Shown: piece after piece, positions 21,611 through 32,315 of the stretch
Layout of the letters: every line of letters begins with the position of its first letter
How positions within the stretch are numbered: position 1 is the stretch's first letter
Assembly (NCBI GenBank): GCA_003427395.1
Contig: BFEA01000395.1
Coordinates: forward strand, 20,884 to 58,615
Length of the DNA: 37,732 nt
Origin: Chara braunii
Lineage: Eukaryota > Streptophyta > Charophyceae > Charales > Characeae
Direction: 5' to 3'
The notes under the pieces: generated by a model
The model's database searches: none
The model's input: only the letters and a program-made list of their open reading frames with translations
Told to the model about the DNA's origin: nothing
Position numbers and translations under genes: made by a program

Positions 21611-24600
21611 TCTTTGACTCCGATGTGACGCCTGATTTGGAGGACATCACGACAATCAAAGACCTTGGTTGTGTGCCTCTTTTGGTAGGGCCCGTTTGGA
21701 TCCTCGCGTGTTTGAAGATACCGGCATAGTTCCTCTATCCTGCCCGCCTCAGAACCTAGACTAAGGAGTTGAGCGTGCATGCGAACTGGGGGCGGAATTG
21801 CGGATGAGCCCAGTGAATCACCCGCGACCTGATGTGAGGGGCTTGAGCGTGGGATGTGCCACTGTCAATACGGAAGATCGGGGGCGATGCTTGAGCAGAA
21901 CAGACCAGGGTCCGGTCATGTGGGCCGACTGTGTATGGTCAGTTCCTTGGGGCCTGGCACCGCGTCGGACTTCAAAGTTTGCATTTGAATATTTGCTAAT
22001 ACTATCAAGATCCGCATTGGGGTCGGGGCCGTACACTCCCGTACTCATTATTTGGGGCTAGCTGGACCAGCAGGGGAGTTGCTACGTAGCCCCAAACGGG
22101 TTTCGGAGTTAGTATCTGGGTTTCGACCTTCAAGGTCAGCGCCTTGCCGTCTGCATTGGTCGGAACCTTTCGTAGTGATTAAGGCAAGCCGCGGATGCAC
22201 CCGGATGAGAGTCAGGGTTGGATCCATACGCACTATGCGCACATGGACACTACCAGGTGGGGAGTCCGTCGGACTTGGAAAAGGGAGGGGGCGGGCTAGT
22301 CGGTCAGTCTAGCGAGTTAGCCTCCTCCGAAGTCTCTATAGGAAGGCTCAAGGTGTTGGGGAGTAGAGATAGCGGGCCGCGGGTTGCTGATATCGAACAC
22401 GGTGCTGGCACCGGGGAGTCGGAGAGAGTCGGGCGCTGGTCGAAGAGCTGCGCTAAGGACGGGGCGGAAAGAGGAGACAAGCGCGCGTTCAGTTGGTAGA
22501 GACGACCGACAGTGTGAGCGACTAATCTGGACAAAGATCAGCGCTGAGGGCATTCAGGGGTGGAGGTGAAGATGGCGGAAAGCAAGGAAAGTAGAGAGTG
22601 AAGACATGGTAACTCGGTCGTTTCGCAAGCGTTTTTAGTGATCTAGAGTGCTAAACGGGGGTTCTAGCGTGGGGCGAATCCGTTGAGCGGGTTAGGATAG
22701 CGAAAGGATTAGTAGAGGAGTAGTGTTAAGGAAAAAGTGTCGTGGAGGGCAGACGATGGAGGATATGGAGGGGAGGCTAAATTCGTAGTTTCTGCTTTCT
22801 CTTTCTGTCTCTCACTAGAATTGAGCAGGAGAGGTTGCGTTTTCGATGTGCTGAACCTCGGGCGAGCATAATGATCAAGTTAGTTTCGAAGGTAGGCTAG
22901 TAGGAACCAAGTTAGATAAGGTAGGAGGTCCGTAAGGTTATGGAGGAAAGGAAAGAGACAAAGGAGACACAGGCGCTCCCACTCGTTTAGTGAGCGGACT
23001 CAGGCGAGTAGGAATTCGTTTTGGGATTTTTGACTACTGCGCGTATGATGGGGGTCTCTATTTAACGAAAGAGTGAGCGCGTTTCGTTGCCTGGCTTGCG
23101 GGAGCTGCGCGAACGGAGGGAAGTGAAGAGCAGGGCTAACTCGATTCTAAGTGAAGGCGAAAAAAAAGAGGTATGCACCTGGCCAGGTTCTTACGGGAGA
23201 TTCGCCCGGTTTTGCTCAACCGATTGAAGAATGTGGCGTGTTACCGGCCGAGGAGGTAGAGACTTACCTGTCAATCGCGGGTCGCACATCCTATCCATGG
23301 AAGTGGTACGCGAATGCAGCCGCTTAGTTGGGCGCTTATCTGTCAACGGGGGGGGGGGGCTGGCCGCGGAGCGCCAAGTCGAGAAGTAGTGCATGTCTCC
23401 GTGGTCTTATAGTAAGAGTCACTCAATCCTGCGTGTACTAGCGAGGAAACTAGTATGAGCCCATCTCTCTGTGCGCGTGGCTGATAAGCAACGTATCGGT
23501 CCATGATCTAGCGGGAGATTCATTCGAATTCGCCATCCTGCCGAGGGGATTAGTGTGAGACTAGCCACGGGAGTTGGAACCTACCTGTGGTCCGGTGAGC
23601 CGCCTATCCCGGAGATCGAGGCAGCAGGGGAACGAGTCGTAAGGGCCGAGAAACTTACCTGTTGGTGCTACGGAACCCATTCTGCAGCCCGAAGTGTCGG
23701 ATTGCCAGTTGTGAGACTACGGGCCCGCCTTTTTGGTTAGCAACACTACTAGTTGCTGAAGGAAGCAGCAACAAGGCTAGCTGTGAAGTGCAGGTTAGGT
23801 TGTTGACGGGTGTGCCGACCACCCCGCCGAGCGAAGTGGCTGGAAGGAGGCTCCGACTGGGTGCCTGCCTAAGCGTGGAGTTATCACCGCTTACAGCACC
23901 AACGTGCTGGGCTTATGCGACACGCTGTTGTGGGGTTGCTACTGCCGCGGGTTGTTATTGGGTTCTACCTCTCGTTGCTTCAATCTTGCTTGCTGCCAGG
24001 CAATTGCTACAGAGCTTCCGCTAGTTAGTGTTGTGCAAACTGCTGGTTGCGTAGCGGCAGATTGACCAGGACTGGTGATGCTGCGGTAAGAGGGAGTGAT
24101 TAAGCTCTCCGGAATGAGGTCATCGCTGCAACTTGGAGAGTGGTCAGAAGGGGTTGTTTCGACAGTTGGACATTGGTTTGACCGGCGGCTGCGAGTCCGG
24201 CTATCATTGTGGGGCCCTCAGGCGAAGGAAGAGTGCAAGGTCCTCTCCTGCGAGTTGAGCGTCCCCTTCTTGTATCTCAAGCGTCTGAAAATCTCTCCTT
24301 CTGCCCTTCTTACTTAAGTCTAATCATGTTCTGAGAGGAACGCGGGAGGCGGGATTGCAACCCGTAGGACTGCAGCAAGACTTTGTAGGGAGTTAGCCCA
24401 CCGATTGCGGAAGCTTTATCGGAACTCAGGAGGAGTTCTGGAGGCAGGGAACTAAGAGGTAAAAGTTCCACCTTCCTTCTATAAACCCATTTATAACCCC
24501 TATCTGTATTCCTTGTTACGTTTTGACTAAGTATATTGTATGCACCACTACGTTTACTTTTAGTTTGACTTTTAGGACATGATTCAGACTTAACTAAAGA

Positions 24601-24700
24601 AATGCATTCATAATGTCAGTTTTAGTTTATTGTTTGAATGAAAGCAGATTGTGGGATTGCATCTGGGGGAAGGATGAGAGGAAGGTTGTATTGCTTGTGT
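21611..24700. other. Unassigned 3-kb region inside element B
   Basis: No domain recognised on either strand. The base composition is fairly GC-rich to about 24000 and AT-rich after 24480. The plus strand has several ACTTACCTG strings (near 23263 and 23653), which on the minus strand are consensus splice donors (CAGGTAAGT). Probably a decayed insertion that begins with repeat C. Confidence 0.4.
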
Positions 24701-24729
24701 TTGACTGGGTCCACCAAAGGCTGGGCAAG

Positions 24730-25470
24730 TCTCCATAAGTTTGGGGAGACCAGTGCTACATTTATTTTTGAGTTGCCTGAAGGACCAGACATGTTCCATA
24801 AGTTTGGGTGGTCTAGTTGCTCTGGCTTGTGAGGGTTGTTTGTGGTTGGCGTTTTGGGGACCAAACACTGTCCCATAAGTTTGGGTGACCTGGTTGCCTT
24901 GTTTATTTTGGGTTCTCTCAATTTCTTTTGGTTTTGAACGAGGGGGTCTGAGCATGTTCCATAACGAGGGGGTCTGAGCACATTCCATAAGTTTGGGTGG
25001 CTTAGCCTCTTCCTGCTTTACCATTAAGAAAAATGAATGAGGCAGAGGACCAGACATGTTCCATAAGTTTGCGTGGTCTTGGTCCAATGCCACGCACATG
25101 CTGGAACCAAAAGGTTATAACTTGGCTATATTTTACTATTACTTTATCTATGAACAGGCTAGTCAAACATTGTTCCATAAGTTTGGGTGCCCTGACTATA
25201 GCTTATCACAAACTGAAGAGAGTGTTAACTAAGAATAAGCTTGTGGAAAGAAGGGGCAGGCTGAACCTCGAGCTAAAGAGGATCGGTTCAGTCATATGCT
25301 ACCAAAAAAAACTAAGTGCAGATAATAATATAAAACTTGGGTACTTAAACAGTGCAGAGCGACTAGGGTGGCCTAGTCACGTGCCCAAGGAAGAGAAAAG
25401 TTGTAGTGCCCTGTGTTTGTGTATATTCAATGACTGAGCTAGACGTGTTCCATAAGTTTGGATGGTCTAG
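24730..25470. repeat. Interspersed repeat with core CCATAAGTTTGGGTGGTC
   Basis: Cores start at about 24733, 24796, 24872, 24985, 25060, 25175 and 25449, with spacings of about 60-275 bp. The fullest copies extend to GGACCAGACATGTTCCATAA on the left and GGTCTAG on the right. A partial copy at 24954 belongs to a 25-bp tandem duplication beginning CGAGGGGGTCTGAGCA (24940 and 24965). Spacers are unrelated, so this is not a simple satellite. Minus-strand open frames across it repeat PPKLMEH or NLWNMSG, which is a by-product of the repeat. Confidence 0.85.
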
Positions 25471-26076
25471 CCTTATGCCTTATGTAAGCTGGGTATAAAG
25501 GGATAAATCATTGAAAGACTATGAACTATTGTTTGATAAGATTGACTTTGGGCTGGTGAGAGTACTTACCTTTGTGGTTTGGTCTTGCATGTGGCTGAGT
25601 GAGATTATTACTTAGTCTAAGTTTTAGTTGACAGGTAGTTGCTTTAGATGCTCGCTACGTGCTAGAACCATATGAGTTAGTTTCAATTTCTGCATTTTCT
25701 GAGCTAAGTTTATTTTACTTAAGTCGATTTCTGCATTTTCTGGGATCAATTGTTATACTTGGTCTTGTATAAATTTTGGTAAGCCACTTTCTCTACGGGA
25801 AGCTGCCGAAATTTCTACAAAACCAAGGAGTTGATTACCTTTTGTCTTTTTGAAGTTCAACTTATCTAACTTTTATAAATGGCTTAGCAAAAATTTGGAA
25901 AGTCTCCTTTTCTAAAGGGAGTGGGATTGGAGTTATTGTGGTTGGTGGTGGGTAATTGGTAGAGGGGGTAAAAAAATAATATTAGTAGTAGATGATTAGA
26001 CTAATACAGATGTGAGTCAAGTGGGTTCTGGATGATCTCATAAGCTAAACCGACTGATGCTGCTGGGGTCGAATTG
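25471..26076. other. AT-rich unassigned sequence
   Basis: No coding signature. It contains two similar stretches around TTTCTGCATTTTCTG (25687 and 25728), and two around AATTTTGG or AATTTGG with GGGA (25775 and 25890). Confidence 0.4.
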
Positions 26077-26191
26077 TAAGGACCCCGCCTAGTGACAATA
26101 TGTTTGGGAATATACCGAATGTGTTCTTTAAAAAATAAAAATTAAAAAAATCGAATTTTCATATTTTTAAAAAAAAAAAAAAAAAAAAAAA
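26040..26191. repeat. Junction motif shared with 36950-37073, followed by poly-A
   Basis: GATGCTGCTGGGGTCGAATT then TGTAAGGACCCCG resembles a retrotransposon internal end and LTR start, and GGGGTC/GACCCC can pair. A poly-A run follows at 26169-26191. The right part of the window has TGAATTGTGGGGACCCCGG (about 36982) with a poly-A run at the same relative distance. Two copies of one element end are likely. The class is not determined. Confidence 0.5.
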
Positions 26192-27000
26192 TCAAAAAAT
26201 GAGAAAAGAAGGTGGGGAATAAGATAATTCAAATTTTTGGAAAAAAAAGGAGATTTAAATCAAAGAGAAAGAAAAAGAAGAAAAATAGAAAAAATTGAAG
26301 TTGGGGAGAGAGGGGGATGAAAGAGTGATGAAGAAAGAGAGAAATAGGTGAGAGAGAGAGAAAGAGTGAAGTGGGTGATGGGGGAGATGATGGGTTCGTA
26401 GTTGGGGAGGAAGAGTGAGAGGAGGGCGGTAGAATGGGAGAGAAGGATATGGAAAAGGTGGAGAGGAGTAGATGAGATTAGTAGAAGATGGTGAGTGGGG
26501 AGGAGAGGAAAGAAAAAAGGTTGTGGAAGATAAGTGAAGCGGGAGGTAGGAGGAGGGAGTAGTGGTAGGGTTAGAAAGGATGATTAGATAACGGGGGGGG
26601 AGAGAAAAGGGGTTGGGGGAGAGTAGGTTAGTGGGTAGGATGGTGATACCAAGCTCTTGGGTGGCCAAGAGCAGAGCACTACCAAGATCCATAGGATCTT
26701 GGCCTTCAAGAGGCTGCTGGCCTGATGTCACTGCAACGAAAAAAAATATGGGGTGGGTTGATATCTTGATCAGCCACCCAGATGTCACTGTAGTGCAGCC
26801 CCCTAGCCAGGGGGGTCTTCAAGATCCACAACAAACTGCCACGTGGCACTCCAGATAGGCACCAGATACCAGCCACCTGCGCAGGCGGCAGCACCCACGA
26901 CCACCGGGGGGAGGGGGGGGGGCCAATGGTTGTCTTGCCGCATGCTGCTCCCTGCTCGCCGACGGGGGGGGGGGTAAATAGTTATCGTGGCACTTCTTCA
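26192..27000. other. Purine-rich region, element B leader
   Basis: 26250-26640 is strongly A/G-rich on the plus strand. The long minus-strand open frame here is a low-complexity Ser/Pro/Phe artefact. After 26640 the sequence is mixed, with two G runs (26909 and 26964). By position this should be element B gag or leader, but I see no gag domain. Confidence 0.4.
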
Positions 27001-27029
27001 ACAGCAACGAGCCACAACATCAGCTCACA

Positions 27030-27115
27030 TTGTGGCTTTGGCCAATGTGTTAAGGCACTGGCCACGCACATGCGTGAGTAGAAGCTGCCCAAGTTCAAAC
27101 CCTGGCAGCAGCAGC
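27030..27115 (+). mobile_element. Possible tRNA-like SINE head
   Basis: TGGCTTTGGCC...TTAAGGC resembles a pol III A box and AAGTTCAAACCC a B box, 60 bp apart. No A-tailed end or target duplication was found, so this may be chance. Confidence 0.35.
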
Positions 27116-27380
27116 ATCCCGAATGTTAATACGGGAGGGGGGTGGGGCGAGGCAGCGTGAGCGTGTGGCGCACACGCGTGTGTGGCGGCCTTGGCCTGGC
27201 TTGGGCGCACGCGTAGTGGCGACAGTCTCCTTTTTCGCCACGTGTCCGCCTCTCCACACTGCTGCTTTTCTTTGTTGTTTTTCGTCATCGCCGCCCTAAA
27301 ACCCCCTGAAAATTCCGCTATCGGGATTACAACAATTTCCCTCTGTCACGGGACGGCGGGCGGGTTGGAGCGGGGACCGT

Positions 27381-27396
27381 TCCCGCTCTGATACCA
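27381..27396 (-). promoter_or_regulatory. Element B primer binding site (tRNA-iMet)
   Basis: The minus strand reads TGGTATCAGAGC, complementary to the 3' end of plant initiator tRNA-Met, one base after the LTR end. This fixes element B's orientation and identifies the right LTR as the 5' LTR. Confidence 0.92.
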
Positions 27397-27397
27397 G

Positions 27398-27752
27398 TGT
27401 GACGGACCCGCCGGGGTCCGTCAGGATCAACATGGAGGGTTGAGGAAGGAGGAGATGAAGATGGAGCTGGAAGGGACAACGCAGCTCCGACGCAGACTCA
27501 ACACGCACATACTCCGAAATGTGCAAATGCAGAATGAACAAGAATACAGACTGCAGTTGGGGTATACCCCCAGCGAACTGACTGGACTGGACTGGACTGG
27601 ACTGGTACCGACAGTGGTACTGGGGAGGACTAGACTGGACTGAAACAGTACACGGCATGTGGGGTCAGGCCACGACCTGGTCCCACAGGCCGAACAGGCA
27701 AATAGCCGAATAGGCCTTGACTGTAGGCCAGGGCAGATGGAGGCCCGCTGCG
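27398..27752 (-). repeat. Element B 5' LTR
   Basis: 355 bp starting TGTGACGGACCC. The outer end reads CTGCG instead of the TTGCA of the other LTR, so the terminal CA is mutated. The (GGACT)n run is slightly longer here. Confidence 0.92.
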
Positions 27753-27757
27753 CATGG

Positions 27758-28320
27758 GTTCTTAATTCCCCCCTTTCTGCATCATCATAGACAGTGAGAG
27801 GGATAGGGAAAAAGAAGAGAGGAATATATCTTGTGAGAATGGAGGCACGCAAACATTTCCAAAGATAAGTCATGTTATCCAGCATGTAAATGCTGCACAA
27901 TAAATAATTAAAAGACAATAATAAATTCCACGGCCACACTCAGTTGCAATCTCCTACAACAAGAAGTAAATAACAGAAAATTAAGAAGAAAGTTCAAGAA
28001 ACAGATTTATTGTCTATTTCTAACTGTTGTTGTCTGTCCTATGTATGATGACGTCCTAACGCGAGTGCACAGGTACCGCAGCCACAACCAGTGTGATCAA
28101 GACACAACAACACAGGTGAGTATGCACGGCAACCACAGAAAAGCCAGGCAAGTGAGTAAGTCAGTTGACACAATCAATGACAATTAATTGTCAGCATTCT
28201 TTCCTCTACGGCTGTACCATCTGCAAAACCAATGCAGCCAGACACAAGGGCTGGCACGGGCACTACAACAATCGTGAAGCTGTACCGCCTGCCAGCACAC
28301 AAGTGCAAGTATCAACACCT
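27758..28320. other. Element A leader, unassigned part
   Basis: By the nested model this is continuous with 15449 leftwards before element B inserted. No gag start is evident. ACAG|GTGAGTAT at 28116 matches a plus-strand splice donor. Confidence 0.45.
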
Positions 28321-28344
28321 CGCCCACGATAGCGTGCAAAGCAT

Positions 28345-28895
28345 GCCACGTGTCACACCTGGAATGCTAACGCAGCACATGTGCCACATCAGCGTCAAGA
28401 GCCAGCACGGCCTTCTGGTCGGATGACACATCAGCAATGCCCGAACTGCCAACTCATCCACCACTGGTATGCCATGTCAAATTGAAGTAGTACCCTTGAA
28501 GTGTGAAGCGCCAAGTCAGCAGGTAAGTCACGACACAGGTACGTGCCACATCAGACAATGCCCTGACAATCCTAGGATGCCACGTCAGCACCCTTGCGCT
28601 ATGCCACGTAGGCAGAACGCCACATAAGCAGCCTCGATATCCACTCTCTCTCTCACCAGCGCCACGTCAGCCTGCAGCCAACGAAGCTCTCGCCGGTATC
28701 TTGCCAAGTCAGCAACAAAGCGCCACGTAAGCAATGTAGCCGTCTTCACGGTGTCCACGTCATCATCTTCAAGGGAGCGTGCGCGCGCGCGTGGAAGTCA
28801 ATGTCTAGACTCACGAGAATAATCACGCGCGTTAACAAATGCGCTTCTCTTCTATCACACGCGGCACCTCCCACTTACCTGGGTGCCACGTGGCG
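28345..28895. promoter_or_regulatory. Array of ACGT-core (bZIP-like) motifs in element A leader
   Basis: About fourteen variants of GCCACGTCAGC occur in 550 bp, among them 28345, 28383, 28471, 28510, 28545, 28579, 28603, 28619, 28661, 28703, 28722, 28754 and 28885. The reverse complement core TGACGTGGC is a strong target for plant bZIP factors (hybrid C-box/G-box, used in stress and ER-stress promoters). More copies lie in both LTRs. Whether it is an enhancer or a repeat spread by slippage is open. Confidence 0.6.
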
Positions 28896-28925
28896 CCTGA
28901 CAGCAGATCACGACGAAAAAGGTAT

Positions 28926-28937
28926 GCTCCGATACCA
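28926..28937 (-). promoter_or_regulatory. Element A primer binding site (tRNA-iMet)
   Basis: The minus strand reads TGGTATCGGAGC three bases after the 5' LTR. It matches the initiator tRNA-Met complement TGGTATCAGAGC at 11 of 12 positions. It sets the element's direction. Confidence 0.85.
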
Positions 28938-28940
28938 AAT

Positions 28941-31110
28941 TGTAATGAACCCAGTCTGTAAGATACTCGCTAGATGTCGAAATACAAAGTAACTCAACTC
29001 TTAACAATGTCTCCAATAATCATAAATGTGATCTCTGATACAATGTCTCGTTTCCAGTTAGACGAAGAGAGTGGAGGGGGAATAGATGGAATAGAAGGTG
29101 TAAGAGATAGTAACCATCAATGACCACAAAGAGAGTAGCCCAACATTTCCCACTCCTTCTCCGGGCTTCCCCTCTCCTCCACGTCAGCAAAACAGTATCC
29201 AGTAACGAGCCTGACAGATCCTGATCACATTGAAGTGCCACGTGGCACAGTTCTCTTGTGAAGACGTTGGAGACAATCAGCAGCACACAGTAATCGACAT
29301 CCGCCGCAGGTAAGTATCACGTTCCCTCTCAATCCTCCACAGATCCCGATCTCCCTCCTTGTCGTGTCCAACTCAGCAATGTAGACAATGTGGCAAATGC
29401 CACGTCAGCAATGAAGACAGAGTTGCAATGACTTGCTGATTTCTGCTGCCGAGATTGTCTGCGAGGCTGTTAGTTTTGCAATTTTGTTTGGCTGAGGGCT
29501 AACCGAGAGAACCGCCTGTGTGGATATTCGTGAGGGACAGATCTGTAATTTTGAGGAAAATACAGACCTGGTACTAACCGAGTTCCTACAGCTACCCTAA
29601 CTGCCTATAGCAGGCCCGGGCTACCCCTAGGACAGACAGGCCCTAAGTGGCCTACACTCCTATAGCCTATAGCCGGGTACGGTAGAGGCCGAGAGGCCGA
29701 AACAGCAACGGTACCGGTAGGTCCAGTCAGTCCGGTCTAGGTCTAGGCTAGTATAGGAAGTCTATAAGTACGGGAATGGAGTAGGTATTTCTGGGGGGGG
29801 CTTTTTTTTTCGCATGTCTGCGTTCGTGGCCAACCAAGTTGAGCGGCGCTGAATGTCTACAGCGGCACCTGCGACATCAGCTGCGTGAAGCAGCCATAGC
29901 CGGCCTACCTGAGACAGCCATAGCTGGGGCTGTACTCAGCGCATCTATCCCCAGGGGATATCTGCATTAGGGCAGGACTATCGGAGGGTCTTCACCAAGT
30001 ACATGTGGGGTATTGCTGCTGCGGCAGCAGGCTGGCAGCCATAGCTGCCTTCTTCATCGTCAGAGTGACTCATCGGCACTGAGGGCTACTTCGCTGTTCA
30101 TGATCTGCATCTGGGTGTGTGGCGCTGGCCTCTGGGAGGCTGTTTCAGTGCAGCGCTAGACTCTGAGAGTGTCGTAGTGAGTGGAGTGTGTGGCCCTGGG
30201 GTGGCGAGATACTGGGTTGAACTCTGTTACGATAATTGGGGTTAAATGAGTTGAGTTGGCTCATCATTTGGGTTACTTTCTAATTGTGATCTTCGCAGTG
30301 TCAATTGTGATTGGTTGTTGGGAGTGTATCAGGGAGAGAGAAACACTGAGTGTATTCTCCCCTTCTGTGCATAATTGCTATTCCGCTGTTTATCTCTGAT
30401 CAGTGTGCAGTTGGACCCTGTCTCCTTCTCCCCTTTGTCTCATGCATGTATGGGCGTGTGTGAGTTCTCCTGAGTGAGAGTGGCAACCGAATTGTCAGAC
30501 AACCAAGTTCATAACAGAGTGGCTTGCGCCACATCAGCAATGCTCAAGACAGCGTGGCCCTGTGCCATGTCAGCATAGGCTGGCGCCAAAGCAGAAAGAC
30601 GCCAGTGCGCAGCAGCAGTCTCGTGTCGTCCACAGTGCCAGCGTACAGCCAGCATCAAGCCAGCGTCAAGCCAGCATCCAGCTCGCGTCAAGCCAGCGTC
30701 AAGGCAGCATAGCAAGACTGAATGTTGACTCCCTGGAGGCGGCCTTATGTAATGTTTGATGAGGCTGACCAGCCTCAGGTCTCCCACCCACGGTGGCTCA
30801 GATTGACTCACAGCCGAGGGCCTGGATTGCGTACAGTTGCAGACTTCCACTTGGTCCTGATTCTGTCCTGGTACCTGAATACAAACAAGTGTGTGTGTCT
30901 GACCGGCGGCCTGGGCTGGGTGCATGCAGACTTTGACTCTTGGGCCGCTGGGCAGTTGACCATGGTCAACTGTCGGGCGCACAGGCGCTGAGCCTACTTG
31001 GGGTTTTCCTCCCCCTTGGCCCCTGCGGCCTCAGACAGGGGTCGCGCCCTATTTGTGGCCCTGAGGCCACCTCAGGTCATAATACCCCGCATATTGAGCG
31101 GGGTATTGCA
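28941..31110 (-). repeat. Element A 5' LTR, interrupted
   Basis: It matches the 3' LTR at 8951-9972 in two parts, 28941-29423 and 30517-31110, around a 1.1-kb insertion. It keeps the plus-strand donor GCAG|GTAAGTAT (29310). A perfect 10-bp hairpin, AATACCCCGC/GCGGGGTATT (31081-31107), lies at the outer end. Confidence 0.9.
29424..30516. mobile_element. Insertion in element A LTR, probable solo LTR
   Basis: 1093 bp, absent from the other LTR. It starts TGCAATGAC, ends TTCATAACA (TG...CA) and is flanked by GAGT on both sides. These are solo-LTR features. On the minus strand it begins TGTTATGAACTTGG. It has no coding domain. A non-autonomous element is the alternative. Confidence 0.85.
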
Positions 31111-31600
31111 AGGATTGTACCTGGCCTTTAGTTATTTATTTATTTATTTATTCCAAAACATCCTGCCGGCCCAGGGTGGTAAGAGTGCCGCCGGGGTCGG
31201 GGAGCCCTGGCAGTTGGCTCCAATCTTTATTTTGTTCTGCCCATAAGACGTCTTTTATAGGATTTCATTGGAGTCTCGGTTTCTGTTGTAGTGGGTGCAA
31301 TGCTGCAAGTGCTCCACAGTGGTGATAAGAGAAGGAAGACCTCCCTGCCTACCCTCCAACATCACCAACAAGGCACGAAAGAACTGCACCATAAGTTATC
31401 ACACACAGGCTTTTGATGGACTGATTTCTTACCAGGTATCACCTTTTTTGCAACAATCACTCATTACATCTCATTTTTATGACTTCATAACTCTCTTAAG
31501 CCTAGGTACCAGGACACGACGATTGAGAGAGGTAGGACTGGGCACTTTAGATACAGTCTCCCGCTATGGCACATGTCAGCATTCTGAGTCTTTCATATAT
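31111..31600. other. Host intron right of element A
   Basis: An (ATTT)n stretch at 31132-31152 follows the target duplication. No gene is seen. At 31605 a partial family-X core, GGGATGCTGGACCCGG, appears. Confidence 0.45.
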
Positions 31601-31887
31601 CATGGGATGCTGGACCCGGTTTTGTATTTGCCAGCATGGCACTCGTTTTGCATAGTAATGGCTTTCTTTTTTCTTAAACGGACTACTCACTGCATTTCCA
31701 TGAGTGGACAAAGGTGGATCCGACGGAACCGTTACGACCGGCCCATGATTTCAATGACCCCTTTCCCCCCCATCCACTATCCCTGGAAGAATGCCCGTGG
31801 GACGGCTGAAGTGCCATCGGAGTCCCTTTTTCATTCGCACGTCAGCAATTCTTGTTCGGGCGAGCCTAAATTTTTCCAAATATGAGC

Positions 31888-32315
31888 TCGGACAGTGCAG
31901 CCATCGGCAACAGCTGACGGCCGGAAGGCAGGGAGACAGCCATGAGGCCCAGTTCCTCCCGGACCCAAGATGGCATTTTGTGTCTTTGTCTGTTGTTTTG
32001 TGTCTGTTGTGTTTTCCGGTACAGCCCCTGCGCAGTCAATCCCCTGAGTCTCAGGGCAATCAATGCTGGCAGGTGGGTGAGTCTAAGCTTTTTTCCAAAC
32101 ACGTGTTCAGACAGTGCAGTCATCGGCAACAGCTGACGGCCGGAAGGCTGGGAGACAGCCATGAGGCCCCGTGCCCCCCGGACCCCAGATGGCATCTTGT
32201 GTTTTTGTCTGTTGTTTTTTGGGTTCTCCCAGGCCATCGACGTCTACTGTTCACATTAAGATACAGACCCCGAGCAGTCAATCCCGTGAATTTCAGGGCA
32301 ATCAATGCTGGCAGG
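31888..32315 (+). repeat. Imperfect tandem duplication of about 215 bp, related to SINE-like family X
   Basis: ATCGGCAACAGCTGACGGCC, GGGAGACAGCCATGAGGCCC and CAATCAATGCTGGCAGG occur at 31904-32073 and again at 32121-32313. The second unit runs straight into the family-X core at 32372, so this is probably the 5' portion of that family present twice. Confidence 0.85.

Larger units (their letters stand above)
15450..27752 (-). mobile_element. Element B: second Ty3/gypsy chromovirus, nested in element A
   Basis: It is flanked by the 5-bp duplication CATGG (15445-15449 and 27753-27757). Two LTRs of about 360 bp bracket chromodomain, integrase, RNase H, RT and protease on the minus strand, with a primer binding site next to the right LTR. 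It interrupts element A between gag and its leader, so it arrived later. The internal region is 11.6 kb, about twice the norm, because of at least one further insertion (repeat C and neighbouring sequence). Confidence 0.9.
8951..31110 (-). mobile_element. Element A: Ty3/gypsy chromovirus with nested insertions
   Basis: Left to right: target duplication AGGA (8947-8950), 3' LTR, chromodomain, integrase, RNase H, RT, protease and gag on the minus strand, element B inserted, leader, primer binding site, 5' LTR, AGGA (31111-31114). The LTRs begin TGTAATGAACCC and end GGGGTATTGCA on the plus strand, and look about nine-tenths identical by eye. Removing element B and the LTR insertion leaves about 8.7 kb, a normal chromovirus size. 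The gene order PR-RT-RH-IN-chromodomain defines the class. Every gene carries breaks, so the element is old and dead. Confidence 0.85.

Noticed and set aside
24608-25099. 163-residue minus-strand open frame with repeated PPKLMEH
   Set aside because: The repeats follow the DNA motif array, and similar copies lie in other frames outside it, so protein coding is unlikely.
26255-26788. 177-residue minus-strand open frame
   Set aside because: It is Pro/Ser/Phe low-complexity sequence opposite a purine-rich stretch, with no gag, zinc-finger or other domain.
28345-28895. CRISPR-like array
   Set aside because: The motif is about 11 bp, degenerate and irregularly spaced, in a eukaryotic retrotransposon leader.
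31295-31885. 196-residue plus-strand open frame
   Set aside because: No domain recognised. It overlaps a family-X core fragment and has no splice or codon-usage support.
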